From: Streptomyces hawaiiensis
GTDB taxonomy: Bacteria > Actinomycetota > Actinomycetes > Streptomycetales > Streptomycetaceae
NCBI RefSeq assembly: GCF_004803895.1
Contig: NZ_CP021978.1
Location: 1,550,001 to 1,614,000 of the forward strand
Direction: 5' to 3'
DNA length: 64,000 nt
The notes under the pieces were generated by a model. It did not search any database and was not told the origin of the DNA. It saw only the letters and a program-made list of their open reading frames with translations. Shown here piece after piece: positions 30,828 to 38,899 of this stretch. The first letter of the stretch is position 1. Each line of letters opens with the position of its first letter. A program made the position numbers and the translations under genes.

Positions 30828-31693
30828 CGGACCGCGCACTCGCCGTCGTACGCGCCGGGGCCCTCACCACGGTGCAGGACCGCGGGCGCCCCGGTCACGC
30901 CCATCTCGGCGTCCCCCGCTCCGGGGCGCTGGACCGGCCCGCCGCCGACCTCGTCAACCGGCTCGTCGGCAATCCGCCGGAGACGGCCGTGCTGGAGACG
31001 ACCCTCAACGGCTGTGCCGTACGCCCCCGCTCCACCGTCACGGTGGCGGTCGCGGGCGCGCCCTGCCGGGTCACGGTGGACGGACGGCCCGCCGCCTGGG
31101 GCGCGCCGGTGCGCGTACCCGGGGGAGCGCTGCTCGACGTCGGTCCCGCTGTGTCGGGCGTACGCGCTTACGTGGGAGTCTCCGGCGGCATCGCGGTCGA
31201 GCCGGTGCTCGGCAGCCGGTCGACGGACCTGCTGTCGGGGCTGGGCCCGCCCCCTCTCGCGGACGGGACGGTGCTGTCGCTGGGCCGGCCGGCCGCCGTG
31301 CACGCGCGCGTGGACGTCGCCCCGCAGGCGGCGCCGCCGGACGAGTTGGTGCTGCGGGTGACACTCGGCCCGCGCGACGGCTGGTTCACTCCCGAGGCCG
31401 TACGCACCTTCGTCTCCCGGGCCTACCGGGTGTCCTCCGCGAGCAACCGCATCGGACTGCGGACGGAAGGGCCCGCCCTGGAGCGGGCCCGGCCGGGCGA
31501 ACTCCCCAGCGAGGGCATGGTGCTGGGCGCCGTGCAGGTCCCGCCGGACGGCAGGCCGGTGGTGTTCCTGGCCGACCACCCGACCACCGGGGGCTACCCG
31601 GTGATCGCCGTGGTCCGCGCCGCCGACCTCCCGGCCGCCGCCCAGGCGGCCCCGGGCACGCCGGTCCGCTTCGTGGCCGTACGACGCCGCTGA
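30824..31693 (+). CDS. pxpC: 5-oxoprolinase subunit C (KipA-like)
   Basis: 289 residues, biotin-dependent-carboxylase-like domain. The N-terminal VRAGALTTVQDRGRPGHAHLGVPRSGALD and later YRVSSASNRIGLRTEGPAL and FLADHPTTGGYPVIAVV are diagnostic. Last gene of the operon; a CCGGTCA/TGACCGG hairpin (31698-31715) follows at once, between it and a convergent relic. Confidence 0.95.
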   Translation: MTDRALAVVRAGALTTVQDRGRPGHAHLGVPRSGALDRPAADLVNRLVGNPPETAVLETTLNGCAVRPRSTVTVAVAGAPCRVTVDGRPAAWGAPVRVPGGALLDVGPAVSGVRAYVGVSGGIAVEPVLGSRSTDLLSGLGPPPLADGTVLSLGRPAAVHARVDVAPQAAPPDELVLRVTLGPRDGWFTPEAVRTFVSRAYRVSSASNRIGLRTEGPALERARPGELPSEGMVLGAVQVPPDGRPVVFLADHPTTGGYPVIAVVRAADLPAAAQAAPGTPVRFVAVRRR

Positions 31694-31697
31694 ACGA

Positions 31698-31715
31698 CCG
31701 GTCACCGCTGACCGG
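31698..31715. terminator. Short hairpin after pxpC
   Basis: CCGGTCA (31698-31704) and TGACCGG (31709-31715) form perfect 7-bp arms with a 4-base loop, 5 bases after the pxpC stop and overlapping the end of the convergent relic. Confidence 0.5.
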
Positions 31716-31983
31716 CCGGGGCCGCCGACAGGCCGGCGAGGGCGGCGGACACCGCGGCCGAGGCCCGCAGGTCGAGACGGGCGCTCGTGCCCCGGGCGCG
31801 GTGCCGGAGCTCGTCGGCGGCCAGGCCGGATCCTCGGTGAGCCCGCCCGCGAGCAGCGCGGCCCAGCCGCCACACCCCGTCACCGACGGGATCCCCCACG
31901 CCCTCGGTGAGCGAGTCACCGAGGGCCACGAACCTCGGGGGCCCGTGGAGCCTCGAAGGCCCCTCGAACCGCGAGGGTCTCAT
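31702..31983 (-). pseudogene. SGNH/GDSL hydrolase remnant
   Basis: ATG 31983 overlaps the stop of the upstream glycosyltransferase gene (ATGA). The start of a GDSL esterase is plain: RFVALGDSLTEGVGDPVGDG with the nucleophile Ser. Soon after, the native continuation GWAALLAGGLTEDP lies in another frame, and the remaining 45 residues show no oxyanion Asn or Asp-x-x-His triad. The frame closes after 93 codons, against more than 250 in the family. It is therefore a frameshifted, deleted gene. Confidence 0.7.
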
Positions 31984-33173
31984 GCCGCGCCCCGGGGCAC
32001 GAACGGCCGAGCGGGACGCACGGGGACAGCCACGTCGTGCGCGGCGAGAAACGCGTCGACCGCCGCGTTCCACCCGAAGCCCTCCGCACGCGCGCGTGCC
32101 GCCTCGCGCCGGTCCGCCTCCAGCCGTTCCAGCAGCAGGTCCACGGCGTCCGCGAAGGCTTCCCCGTGGTCCGCCGCGACGGCACCTGCGGAGCCGATCA
32201 CCTCCGACAGCGCCGACGACGCGCTCGCGGCCACGGGCGTGCCGCAGGCCATGGCCTCCAGCGCGGCGAGCCCGAAGGTCTCGGCGGGCCCGGGTGCCAG
32301 CGCCACGTCGGCGGACGCCTGGAGCGCGCCGAGCAGCCCTCGGTCCGTGACGTGCCCGAGGAAGGTGACCGGCAGGCCGCTCTCCCGCGCCCGCTGTTCG
32401 AGCCGCGCGCGCAGCGGACCGTCCCCGGCCACCACCAGCACGGCCCGGCGACCACGCCGCAGCAGCGCTTCCAGGGCGTCCAGCGCCGTGCCGGGCCGCT
32501 TCTCCACGGAGAGCCGTGAGCACATCACGAGCAGCGTCTCGTCCACGCGCGCGTGCCGGGCCCGTACCTCCGGGTCGCGCAGCGCCGGACGCCGCTGCAC
32601 CAGGTCGACACCGAGCGGGGCCCGGACGACGTTGCGGGCCCCGATGCGCACGAACTCCCGCTCGGCGAACTCGGTGGTGCACACCACGCGCGCGTAGGTG
32701 TGGGCCGTACGCGCGTTGAGGGCGTCGGCGGCGCGCCGGGCGGCGCCCTCGGGCACACCCCAGGTGCGCAGTACCCCGTCGGCCGTCTCGTGGGAGACCA
32801 TCACGGCCGGGACCCGGGCGCGCCGCGCCCACTTGCCGGTCCACCTCAGGGTCGTCCGGTCGGACACCTCCAGCCGGTCCGGGGCGAGCTCCTCCAGGAG
32901 CCGGGCCACCCGCCGCTTGTCGGCGAGGACGCGGTAGCCGCCGGTGCCGGGCAGCAGCGGCCCGGGGAGGGTGATCACCCTTCCCTGCTCGGTCTCGCGG
33001 TCGCTCCTGCGCTCGCCCGGGACCACGAGGACGGGTTCGTGCCCCGCCGCCTTGAAGCCCTTGCCCAGTTCGCGCAGTGCGGTGCGCAGTCCGCCGGACG
33101 AGGGCGCGACGAAGTTGGCGAGCCGGACGATCCGCAGCGACGGGCCGCTGCTGCCGGAGCGGGAGTCGCTCAT
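31980..33173 (-). CDS. GT4-family glycosyltransferase
   Basis: 397 residues, GT-B fold. The C-terminal nucleotide-sugar site is visible: VVAGDGPLRARLEQ, FLGHVTDRGLLGALQASADVALAPGPAETFGLAALEAMACGTPV with the E-x7-E motif. The start ATG overlaps the preceding glycosyltransferase stop (ATGA), so both probably work on the same glycolipid or glycan; mannosyl transfer is a guess only. Confidence 0.9.
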   Translation of the reverse strand: MSDSRSGSSGPSLRIVRLANFVAPSSGGLRTALRELGKGFKAAGHEPVLVVPGERRSDRETEQGRVITLPGPLLPGTGGYRVLADKRRVARLLEELAPDRLEVSDRTTLRWTGKWARRARVPAVMVSHETADGVLRTWGVPEGAARRAADALNARTAHTYARVVCTTEFAEREFVRIGARNVVRAPLGVDLVQRRPALRDPEVRARHARVDETLLVMCSRLSVEKRPGTALDALEALLRRGRRAVLVVAGDGPLRARLEQRARESGLPVTFLGHVTDRGLLGALQASADVALAPGPAETFGLAALEAMACGTPVAASASSALSEVIGSAGAVAADHGEAFADAVDLLLERLEADRREAARARAEGFGWNAAVDAFLAAHDVAVPVRPARPFVPRGAA

Positions 33174-34297
33174 GCCGCCACCGCCGTCCGGCGCCCGGCG
33201 AGCACCTTCGCGTAGTGCCCGATCAACTGGTCGCCGACGGCCGCCCAGGTGCGGCCCTCGACCGTGGCGCGCCCGGCGGCGCCGAAGGCGGCCCGCAGCC
33301 CGGCGTCGGCGGCCAGGGACCGCACGGCGTCCCGTACGGCGGCCGGGTCGCGCGGCGGCACCAGCAGCCCGGTGCGCCCGTGGGCGACCAGGTCGAGCGG
33401 TCCGCCGGCGGCGGGCGCCACCACCGGCAGGCCGCTGGCCATGGCCTCCTGGACCGTCTGGCAGAAGGTCTCGAACGGGCCGGTGTGCGCGAACACGTCG
33501 AAGGAGGCGAAGACCCGGGCGAGGTCGTCACCGGTGCGCCGGCCGAGGAAGACGGCGCCGGGCAGCGCCTGCTCCAGACCGGGCCGGCTGGGGCCGTCGC
33601 CGACGATCACGACCCGGACGCCCGCCAGGCCGCAGGCACCGGCGAGGAGTTCGACCTGCTTCTCGGGGGCGAGCCGGCCGACGTAGCCGACGATCAGCTC
33701 GCCGTTCGGGGCGAGTTCGCGGCGCAGGGCCTCGTCGCGCCGGTCGGGCCGCAAGCGCTCGGTGTCCACGCCGCGCGGCCAGAGCTTCACCCGGGGCACA
33801 CCGTGGGTCTCCAGGTCGTGCAGGGACGTGCTGGACGGGGCGAGGGTGAGGTCGGCGGCGCCGTGGACGGAGCGGATGCGCCGCCAGGCGGCGGCCTCTC
33901 CGGCGCCCATGTACGTACGGGCGTATCCGGCCAGGTCGGTCTGGTAGACGGCGACGGCGGGGATGCCGAGGCGGGCGGCGGCGGCCATGCCGCGCACGCC
34001 GAGGACGAAGGGGCTGGCGAGGTGGACCACATCGGCGCGGTGCTCGACGAGGGTGGCGGCCAGGCGCCGGCTGGGGAGGGCGACGCGGACCTGGGGGTAG
34101 CCGGGGAGCGGGAGGGAGGGGACATGGACGACGGGGCACGGCGCGAAGGCGTCGGGTTTGCTGCCGGGCGCGGGGGCCGGGGCGACGACGACGGGGGCGT
34201 GACCGCGATCGACGAGGTGCCGGGCGGTCTGGAGCGCGCAGTGGGCCACGCCGTTCACGTCGGGGGGAAAGGATTCGGTCACGATGACGACACGCAT
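33170..34297 (-). CDS. GT4-family glycosyltransferase
   Basis: 375 residues, GT-B fold. MRVVIVTESFPPDVNGVAHCALQTARHL is the standard N-terminus of GDP-mannose-dependent GT4 enzymes in actinobacteria; the C-terminal donor site reads VVIVGDGPSRPGLEQ and FAHTGPFETFCQTVQEAMASGLPVVAP (E-x7-E). First gene of a coupled pair with the transferase downstream. Acceptor unknown. Confidence 0.92.
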   Translation of the reverse strand: MRVVIVTESFPPDVNGVAHCALQTARHLVDRGHAPVVVAPAPAPGSKPDAFAPCPVVHVPSLPLPGYPQVRVALPSRRLAATLVEHRADVVHLASPFVLGVRGMAAAARLGIPAVAVYQTDLAGYARTYMGAGEAAAWRRIRSVHGAADLTLAPSSTSLHDLETHGVPRVKLWPRGVDTERLRPDRRDEALRRELAPNGELIVGYVGRLAPEKQVELLAGACGLAGVRVVIVGDGPSRPGLEQALPGAVFLGRRTGDDLARVFASFDVFAHTGPFETFCQTVQEAMASGLPVVAPAAGGPLDLVAHGRTGLLVPPRDPAAVRDAVRSLAADAGLRAAFGAAGRATVEGRTWAAVGDQLIGHYAKVLAGRRTAVAA

Positions 34298-34480
34298 ACC
34301 GATGTTGTCGCCGTGCCGGACGTGGCCGCGTCAACGTGGATCTGTCCGGACGAGGAACGTCCTATGAGCGTTCCGAGGTGCACACGCGCAGGTCAGGCGG
34401 TGTCCATGCCCTCCTGACCCGCGAGCCATCCGGCGTTCATCTCCGCGGTCTGATGCGGCCTCGGCGTTTTCTCCCAGGGG

Positions 34481-35899
34481 TCACACGGCGGTCTCCTCGG
34501 GACCTATCCGGCTGCGTACGGCCGTCTGCACCTCGGCCTCCTCGGCCGGGTCGGCGGCGAGCCGGCGCAGCCGTTCGACGACGCGGGCGTCTCCGGTCTC
34601 GGCGTGCCGGGCGGCGATCTCCCGGGTGGTCTCCTCGCAGTCCCACAGGCACTCGACGGCGAAGCCGGTGGCGAAGGAGGGGTCGGTGGCGGCGAGGGCC
34701 CGGGCGGCCCGGCCGCGCAGGTGGGAGGAGGCGGTCTCGCGGTAGACGTGGCGGAGCACGGGTGCGGCACAGGCGATGCCGAGGCGTCCGGTGCCGTCCA
34801 CGAGGGTCCACAGGGTCGGCGCGTCGGGGCCTTCGCCGCGTACGGCCTCCCGTAGTGCCGCGAGGACCAGGTCGCGGTCCTGCACCCCGCCCCGGCAGGC
34901 GAGGACGCGTCCGGCGGCGGCTCCAAGGGCGTCCGGCCGCCGGGCCCACCGGCGCGCCCGGTCCACGGCCGCCAGTGAGCGCATGCGCTCGAAGGCGTCG
35001 ACGGCCGCGTCCACGACGAGTGTCGAGCCGGTGGCCACGGCGGCCTCGATCAGTTCGAGGGCCTGCGGATCGTTGCCGTCGGCGAGGTACCTGAGGGCCG
35101 TGCACCGGGCCCCGTCGGTGCCGTCCTGCGCCGCCCGGACGATCTCGGCCCGGTCCTCGGGGCCCGCCACGGCGGTGAGACAGCGGGCGGCCGGCACATG
35201 GAGGGCGGCGCCCCGCTCGATGCCCTGCTGAGCCCACTCGAAGACGGCCTGCACGCTCCACCCCGGGCGGGGGCCGGAAGGCCGCATCTGCCGCTGCCAG
35301 CGGTCGAAACAGCCCGTTTCGTGAGCGGCGCGCACCCGTGTGGCGACGGATTCGCGCGGATCCTCGGCCCACAGGCGCCATGGGCGGGGCTCGAAGGCGT
35401 CCCGGACGGTGGCGGCCAGTTCGGCGTCGCCCTCCGGATCGGCGGGGAACCGGGCGAGGACGGGTGCGGCGAGGGCGCGAAGTCCCGCGTCGTCGTCCCT
35501 GAGGGCCAGCTCGTCCAGGGCCCAGGCCCAGTTGGAGCCGTGGGCGGCGTACCTGCGCAGCAGTTCGAGCGCGTCCCGCCTGCCGTAGGAGGCGAGGTGC
35601 CCGAGGACGGCGAGGGCGAGCCCGGTGCGTGACTCGTCGGTGTCGAGGACGTCCTCGGCGCAGAAGAGATGGGCCTCGACCTCGTCCAGCTCGCCGTTGA
35701 GGTCGAGGTAGAGGCGGGCGTAGTAGAGGGAGCGGTTCTCCACCTGCCAGTCGTGGCGGGGATCGCGCAGCACACAGTGGTTCAGCGCCGCCAGCGCCTC
35801 GGGGCGCGGGGCGGTGAGCGCGTGCAGCGTGCCGTCGCCGCGGCCCCGCTGAAGCAGGCCGAGCAGCGTACCGCTGGGCGCTATGACCGGATCGAACAT
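34481..35899 (-). CDS. HEAT-repeat protein of unknown function
   Basis: 472 residues from ATG 35899, with GAGG about 9 bases upstream (the frame also opens at GTG 35914). It consists of repeated pairs of amphipathic helices rich in Ala, Leu and Arg (for example ALELIEAAVATGSTLVVDAAVDAF and GRAARALAATDPSFATGFAVECL), a HEAT-like solenoid for protein-protein contacts. No catalytic motif or signal peptide was seen. Partner unknown. Confidence 0.75.
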   Translation of the reverse strand: MFDPVIAPSGTLLGLLQRGRGDGTLHALTAPRPEALAALNHCVLRDPRHDWQVENRSLYYARLYLDLNGELDEVEAHLFCAEDVLDTDESRTGLALAVLGHLASYGRRDALELLRRYAAHGSNWAWALDELALRDDDAGLRALAAPVLARFPADPEGDAELAATVRDAFEPRPWRLWAEDPRESVATRVRAAHETGCFDRWQRQMRPSGPRPGWSVQAVFEWAQQGIERGAALHVPAARCLTAVAGPEDRAEIVRAAQDGTDGARCTALRYLADGNDPQALELIEAAVATGSTLVVDAAVDAFERMRSLAAVDRARRWARRPDALGAAAGRVLACRGGVQDRDLVLAALREAVRGEGPDAPTLWTLVDGTGRLGIACAAPVLRHVYRETASSHLRGRAARALAATDPSFATGFAVECLWDCEETTREIAARHAETGDARVVERLRRLAADPAEEAEVQTAVRSRIGPEETAV

Positions 35900-36199
35900 G
35901 GGAAACAGCCTCACATCAAGCGTCGACGCAACCGGGGACGTGTACTACCTGGCCGCGCGACAACACGTCGGAGTGCCCGCCGTTTCCTGCTTGCTGTAGA
36001 CCATCTTCCTCTGCCTCTCGTCGGTGGCCCTTGCGGACCGTGTCACGGTCCGCGCGGTGCGGCAAAACCTGCCCAACCATCACGTCCGTGAACCACGTCG
36101 TCATGATGACTCGGCACTCTCGTCTGCCGCGACCGAAATTTCGGCGGCCCTGTACCGCCTCCCCCGTTTTCCGTGTCGTTGCTGGTCAGACCGGTCGGC
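35900..36199. other. Intergenic region with a 21-bp palindrome
   Basis: A 300-base gap upstream of the HEAT-repeat gene and downstream of the ankyrin gene, both on the minus strand. It holds a nearly perfect palindrome at 36033-36053: GCGGACCGTG, one base, CACGGTCCGC. This may be an operator or the stem of a terminator for the ankyrin gene. Nothing else was recognised. Confidence 0.6.
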
Positions 36200-36592
36200 T
36201 CAGCGCTCGCCGAACAGTTCGAGCAATTCCGTCCGGCCGAACATCCGAGCGGTGTCGACCGCTGAGGGCGTGCCGGCGGACGGGTCGGCGCCGCCCTCCA
36301 GAAGGGCCTTGATCACGTCCGTCTCGCCCTTGAAGACCGCTCCGGCGAGCGGGGTCTGGCCTCGGTCGTTGATCCGGTCGGCCTCGGCGCCGCGCTCCAG
36401 CAGCGCGCGGACCGCGTCGGAGTGGCCGTGATAGGCGGCGAGCATCACGAGCGAGTCGCCGCGGTCGTTGGTGAGGTTGGCCGGAACCCCCGCGTCGACA
36501 TACGCCACGAGCGCCTCGGTCTGTCCCCGCCGGGCCAGATCGAAGATCTTGGTCGCCAGCTCCACGACCTCGGGGTCGGGGACTTCGGTCAT
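36200..36592 (-). CDS. Ankyrin-repeat protein
   Basis: 130 residues from ATG 36592. Three to four ankyrin repeats are readable: TEALVAYVDAGVPANLTNDRG, DSLVMLAAYHGHSDAVRALLERGAEADRINDRG, QTPLAGAVFKGETDVIKALLEGGADPSAGTPS. Small cytoplasmic protein-binding module; such proteins sit next to smeA in streptomycetes. No signal peptide or enzyme domain. Confidence 0.88.
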   Translation of the reverse strand: MTEVPDPEVVELATKIFDLARRGQTEALVAYVDAGVPANLTNDRGDSLVMLAAYHGHSDAVRALLERGAEADRINDRGQTPLAGAVFKGETDVIKALLEGGADPSAGTPSAVDTARMFGRTELLELFGER

Positions 36593-36889
36593 CGGCCGGA
36601 CCGCCTCTCCACTACGCGTCTGCTCAGGGCGTACGCCTGCGCAGGCGCAGCCGTACGAGTGAATCGCCAGGGTACTGGCTCGCGCGGCACATGACCCGAT
36701 GTGCCCGAGGTAAAGATCAGCACAGACCCGGACAAGCGCAACAGCCCGGCTCCACCGGGCCCGGGGCCACTCCGCCACTCGGGGGAAATCGTCCGAATTT
36801 CACCCAGTTGCACCTTTTATCGTATGGATACATCCTGTGAGCCTGGAAGTACTCATGGTGACTGTCCCCGCGAAACCAGGAGAACTCAA

Positions 36890-37084
36890 ATGATCCTCTC
36901 CATCTCAGGCGTGGTCCTGCTCGGCATCGTCGTCTTCATCTTCTTCCGCAAGGACGGACTGAAGGCGTCGCATGCAGTGGTCGCCATGCTGTTCGGCTTC
37001 TATCTGGCGAGTACGGCCATCGCCCCGAGCATCAAGGCCGGCGGCGAGAGCCTGGCGAGCCTCCTCGGCGGAATCAAGTTCTGA
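36890..37084 (+). CDS. smeA: SmeA, small sporulation membrane protein
   Basis: 64 residues from ATG 36890 with AGGAG at the right distance. Two hydrophobic helices (ILSISGVVLLGIVVFIFF and VVAMLFGFYLASTAI) with a short Lys-rich loop. In S. coelicolor SmeA is a sporulation-septum membrane protein that targets the FtsK-like SffA; the gene order, size and topology are the same here. sffA starts 52 bases downstream. The developmental promoter was not identified with confidence. Confidence 0.88.
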   Translation: MILSISGVVLLGIVVFIFFRKDGLKASHAVVAMLFGFYLASTAIAPSIKAGGESLASLLGGIKF

Positions 37085-37136
37085 CGACCCCGCCCCCCGT
37101 ACGCATCCCGCCCGTACGCACTCACTGGAGGCAGTA

Positions 37137-38846
37137 GTGGCCCGGCGCCCCCTCCCCCGCATTCTGAGCAACGGCAGCGCGCAGCTCGTCCGGAGCCGGG
37201 AGCTGGCCCGGACGGCCGCCGACAGCGCCACCGACGTCCTCCACCCGCTGATCACGATCGCGCGGGGTCTGCGCCGGCTGGCAGCGGCCGGGCGGCGCAG
37301 ATGGACCGAGACCCCCAAGGAACGGCGGGGGGCGCTGCTGTTCCTGGTGGCCTCCGTGATCCTGGTCGTGGCGCTGGTGCCGTACGGACCGCTGCTGGCC
37401 GCCATCACCCTGATGGCGGCGGCGGCCTGGCAGGGCCGGGACCGCTCTCCGGCGGCGTCCGACGGGCCCGACGAGTCGCAGACCCAGCGGCTGAAGTCGC
37501 TGTACGAGGCGCTCGTGCCGTACTTCTCCGCCGCCGAGGACCCCGAGCCGCTGTACTCCCACGGCGGCGCGTGGGACAAGGCCTTCCCCACCTACGCGTT
37601 CGACGGCGGGGGCCGGATCTCGCAGTTGGTGGTCCGCTACCCGGCGTACTTCACCGACGGCGAGGCCGAGGCCCGCGCCCGGATCGAGCACCTCCTCGCG
37701 GCCAAGTCGGGCCGGGGCCGCGAATACCACTTCACGTGGGACGAGGAGGGCAACCAGTTGACGGTGGGCGTGCTCCTGCCGCTACCCGTGGACATCGCCG
37801 CCCAGCGTTTCGTCACCACCCCCGGCGAGACGGTCCTCGGCGTCACCGACCCCACCCGGGTCCAGCGCACCCTCCCCCTCACCTACGGGGAACGGCAGCG
37901 GGACGTGCCGCCGGTCCTCTGGCGCACGGGCCTGCGCTCCACCGAGCCGCACCTGCTGGCTCTCGGCCAGCCGGGCAGCGGCACCTCCACCCTGCTGCGG
38001 TCCATCGCGCTGCAGGCCCTGCAGCACGGCGACGTGGTGATCGTGGACGGCGGCGGCACCGGCGAGTACGCCTGCCTGACCGGGCGGGACGGTGTCCTGG
38101 CGGTCGAGGCGGGCCTCGCCGGGGCCACGGCCAGCCTGGAGTGGGCCGCGACCGAGACGGAGCGCCGTCTCATCGCCGCCAACCGGGCCCACCAGGCGGG
38201 CCACCCGCCGCCCGACGACACCAAGCGCCCGCTGTGGATCCTCCTCGACCGCCCGACGGCGTTCACCCACCTGGCCGCGGCGGACGACCGCAAGGACCCG
38301 CAGTCCCTCCTCCAGGTCCCCCTCCGGCACGGCCGCCCGGCGAACGTGACGGTGGTAGTGGCCGACCAGCTGGACGCCATGGACGCCCTGAGCGATCCGG
38401 TACGCCGGCACACCCGCGCCCGTGTGGTCCTGGGCCCGGCGACGGCGGACCAGCTCGAGTCGGTCCTGGGCGCACCGCCGCACACCACTCCGATCGACGA
38501 GCTCCCGCCCGGCCGCGGCTACGCCCGCCTGGGCACGGGCCCGGTCCACCGCCTCCAGGTGCCGGCCACCCCGAACCCCTACGACGACGCGACGCCCGAC
38601 GCCCTGCGCCAGGCGGTCCTGGACCTTCTCCCGCCGCGCACGACCCCGGCGGACGGGGAGACGATCCCGGAGCAGGACCAGTCGGCGGGCGAGCCGGAGC
38701 CGGTACCGATGGACCAGGAACGGGAGCAGGAAGCGGGACCGGCCCCGGTGGCGCCGGAAGCGCCGGCTCCGGAGCCGGCGGCAGTGCCCGTCCTGACCAG
38801 GGAGCCCCTGCCGAACCCGGTGCCGGTCCTCACCAAGGAGACATAG
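37137..38846 (+). CDS. sffA: SffA, SpoIIIE/FtsK-like protein
   Basis: 569 residues from GTG 37137 (GGAGG upstream). A membrane-anchoring hydrophobic stretch lies at about 65-99, and an FtsK/SpoIIIE-type P-loop domain at about 265-500, followed by a Pro/Glu-rich tail. The Walker A motif reads GQPGSGTST (277-285): the invariant Lys is Thr. The Walker B-like strand is PLWILLDRP. The S. coelicolor protein works with SmeA in chromosome segregation at sporulation septa. The unusual P-loop raises the question whether it hydrolyses ATP. Confidence 0.88.
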   Translation: MARRPLPRILSNGSAQLVRSRELARTAADSATDVLHPLITIARGLRRLAAAGRRRWTETPKERRGALLFLVASVILVVALVPYGPLLAAITLMAAAAWQGRDRSPAASDGPDESQTQRLKSLYEALVPYFSAAEDPEPLYSHGGAWDKAFPTYAFDGGGRISQLVVRYPAYFTDGEAEARARIEHLLAAKSGRGREYHFTWDEEGNQLTVGVLLPLPVDIAAQRFVTTPGETVLGVTDPTRVQRTLPLTYGERQRDVPPVLWRTGLRSTEPHLLALGQPGSGTSTLLRSIALQALQHGDVVIVDGGGTGEYACLTGRDGVLAVEAGLAGATASLEWAATETERRLIAANRAHQAGHPPPDDTKRPLWILLDRPTAFTHLAAADDRKDPQSLLQVPLRHGRPANVTVVVADQLDAMDALSDPVRRHTRARVVLGPATADQLESVLGAPPHTTPIDELPPGRGYARLGTGPVHRLQVPATPNPYDDATPDALRQAVLDLLPPRTTPADGETIPEQDQSAGEPEPVPMDQEREQEAGPAPVAPEAPAPEPAAVPVLTREPLPNPVPVLTKET

Positions 38847-38863
38847 CCGGGGCTGCTTGGCCG

Positions 38864-38882
38864 CCGGGGCGCTCAGCCCCGG
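38864..38882. terminator. Hairpin between convergent sffA and mocR-type gene
   Basis: CCGGGGC (38864-38870), five bases, GCCCCGG (38876-38882), 18 bases after the sffA stop and just beyond the end of the convergent regulator gene. Perfect 7-bp arms. Confidence 0.5.
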
Positions 38883-38899
38883 GCGACCACGCCCGGCCC

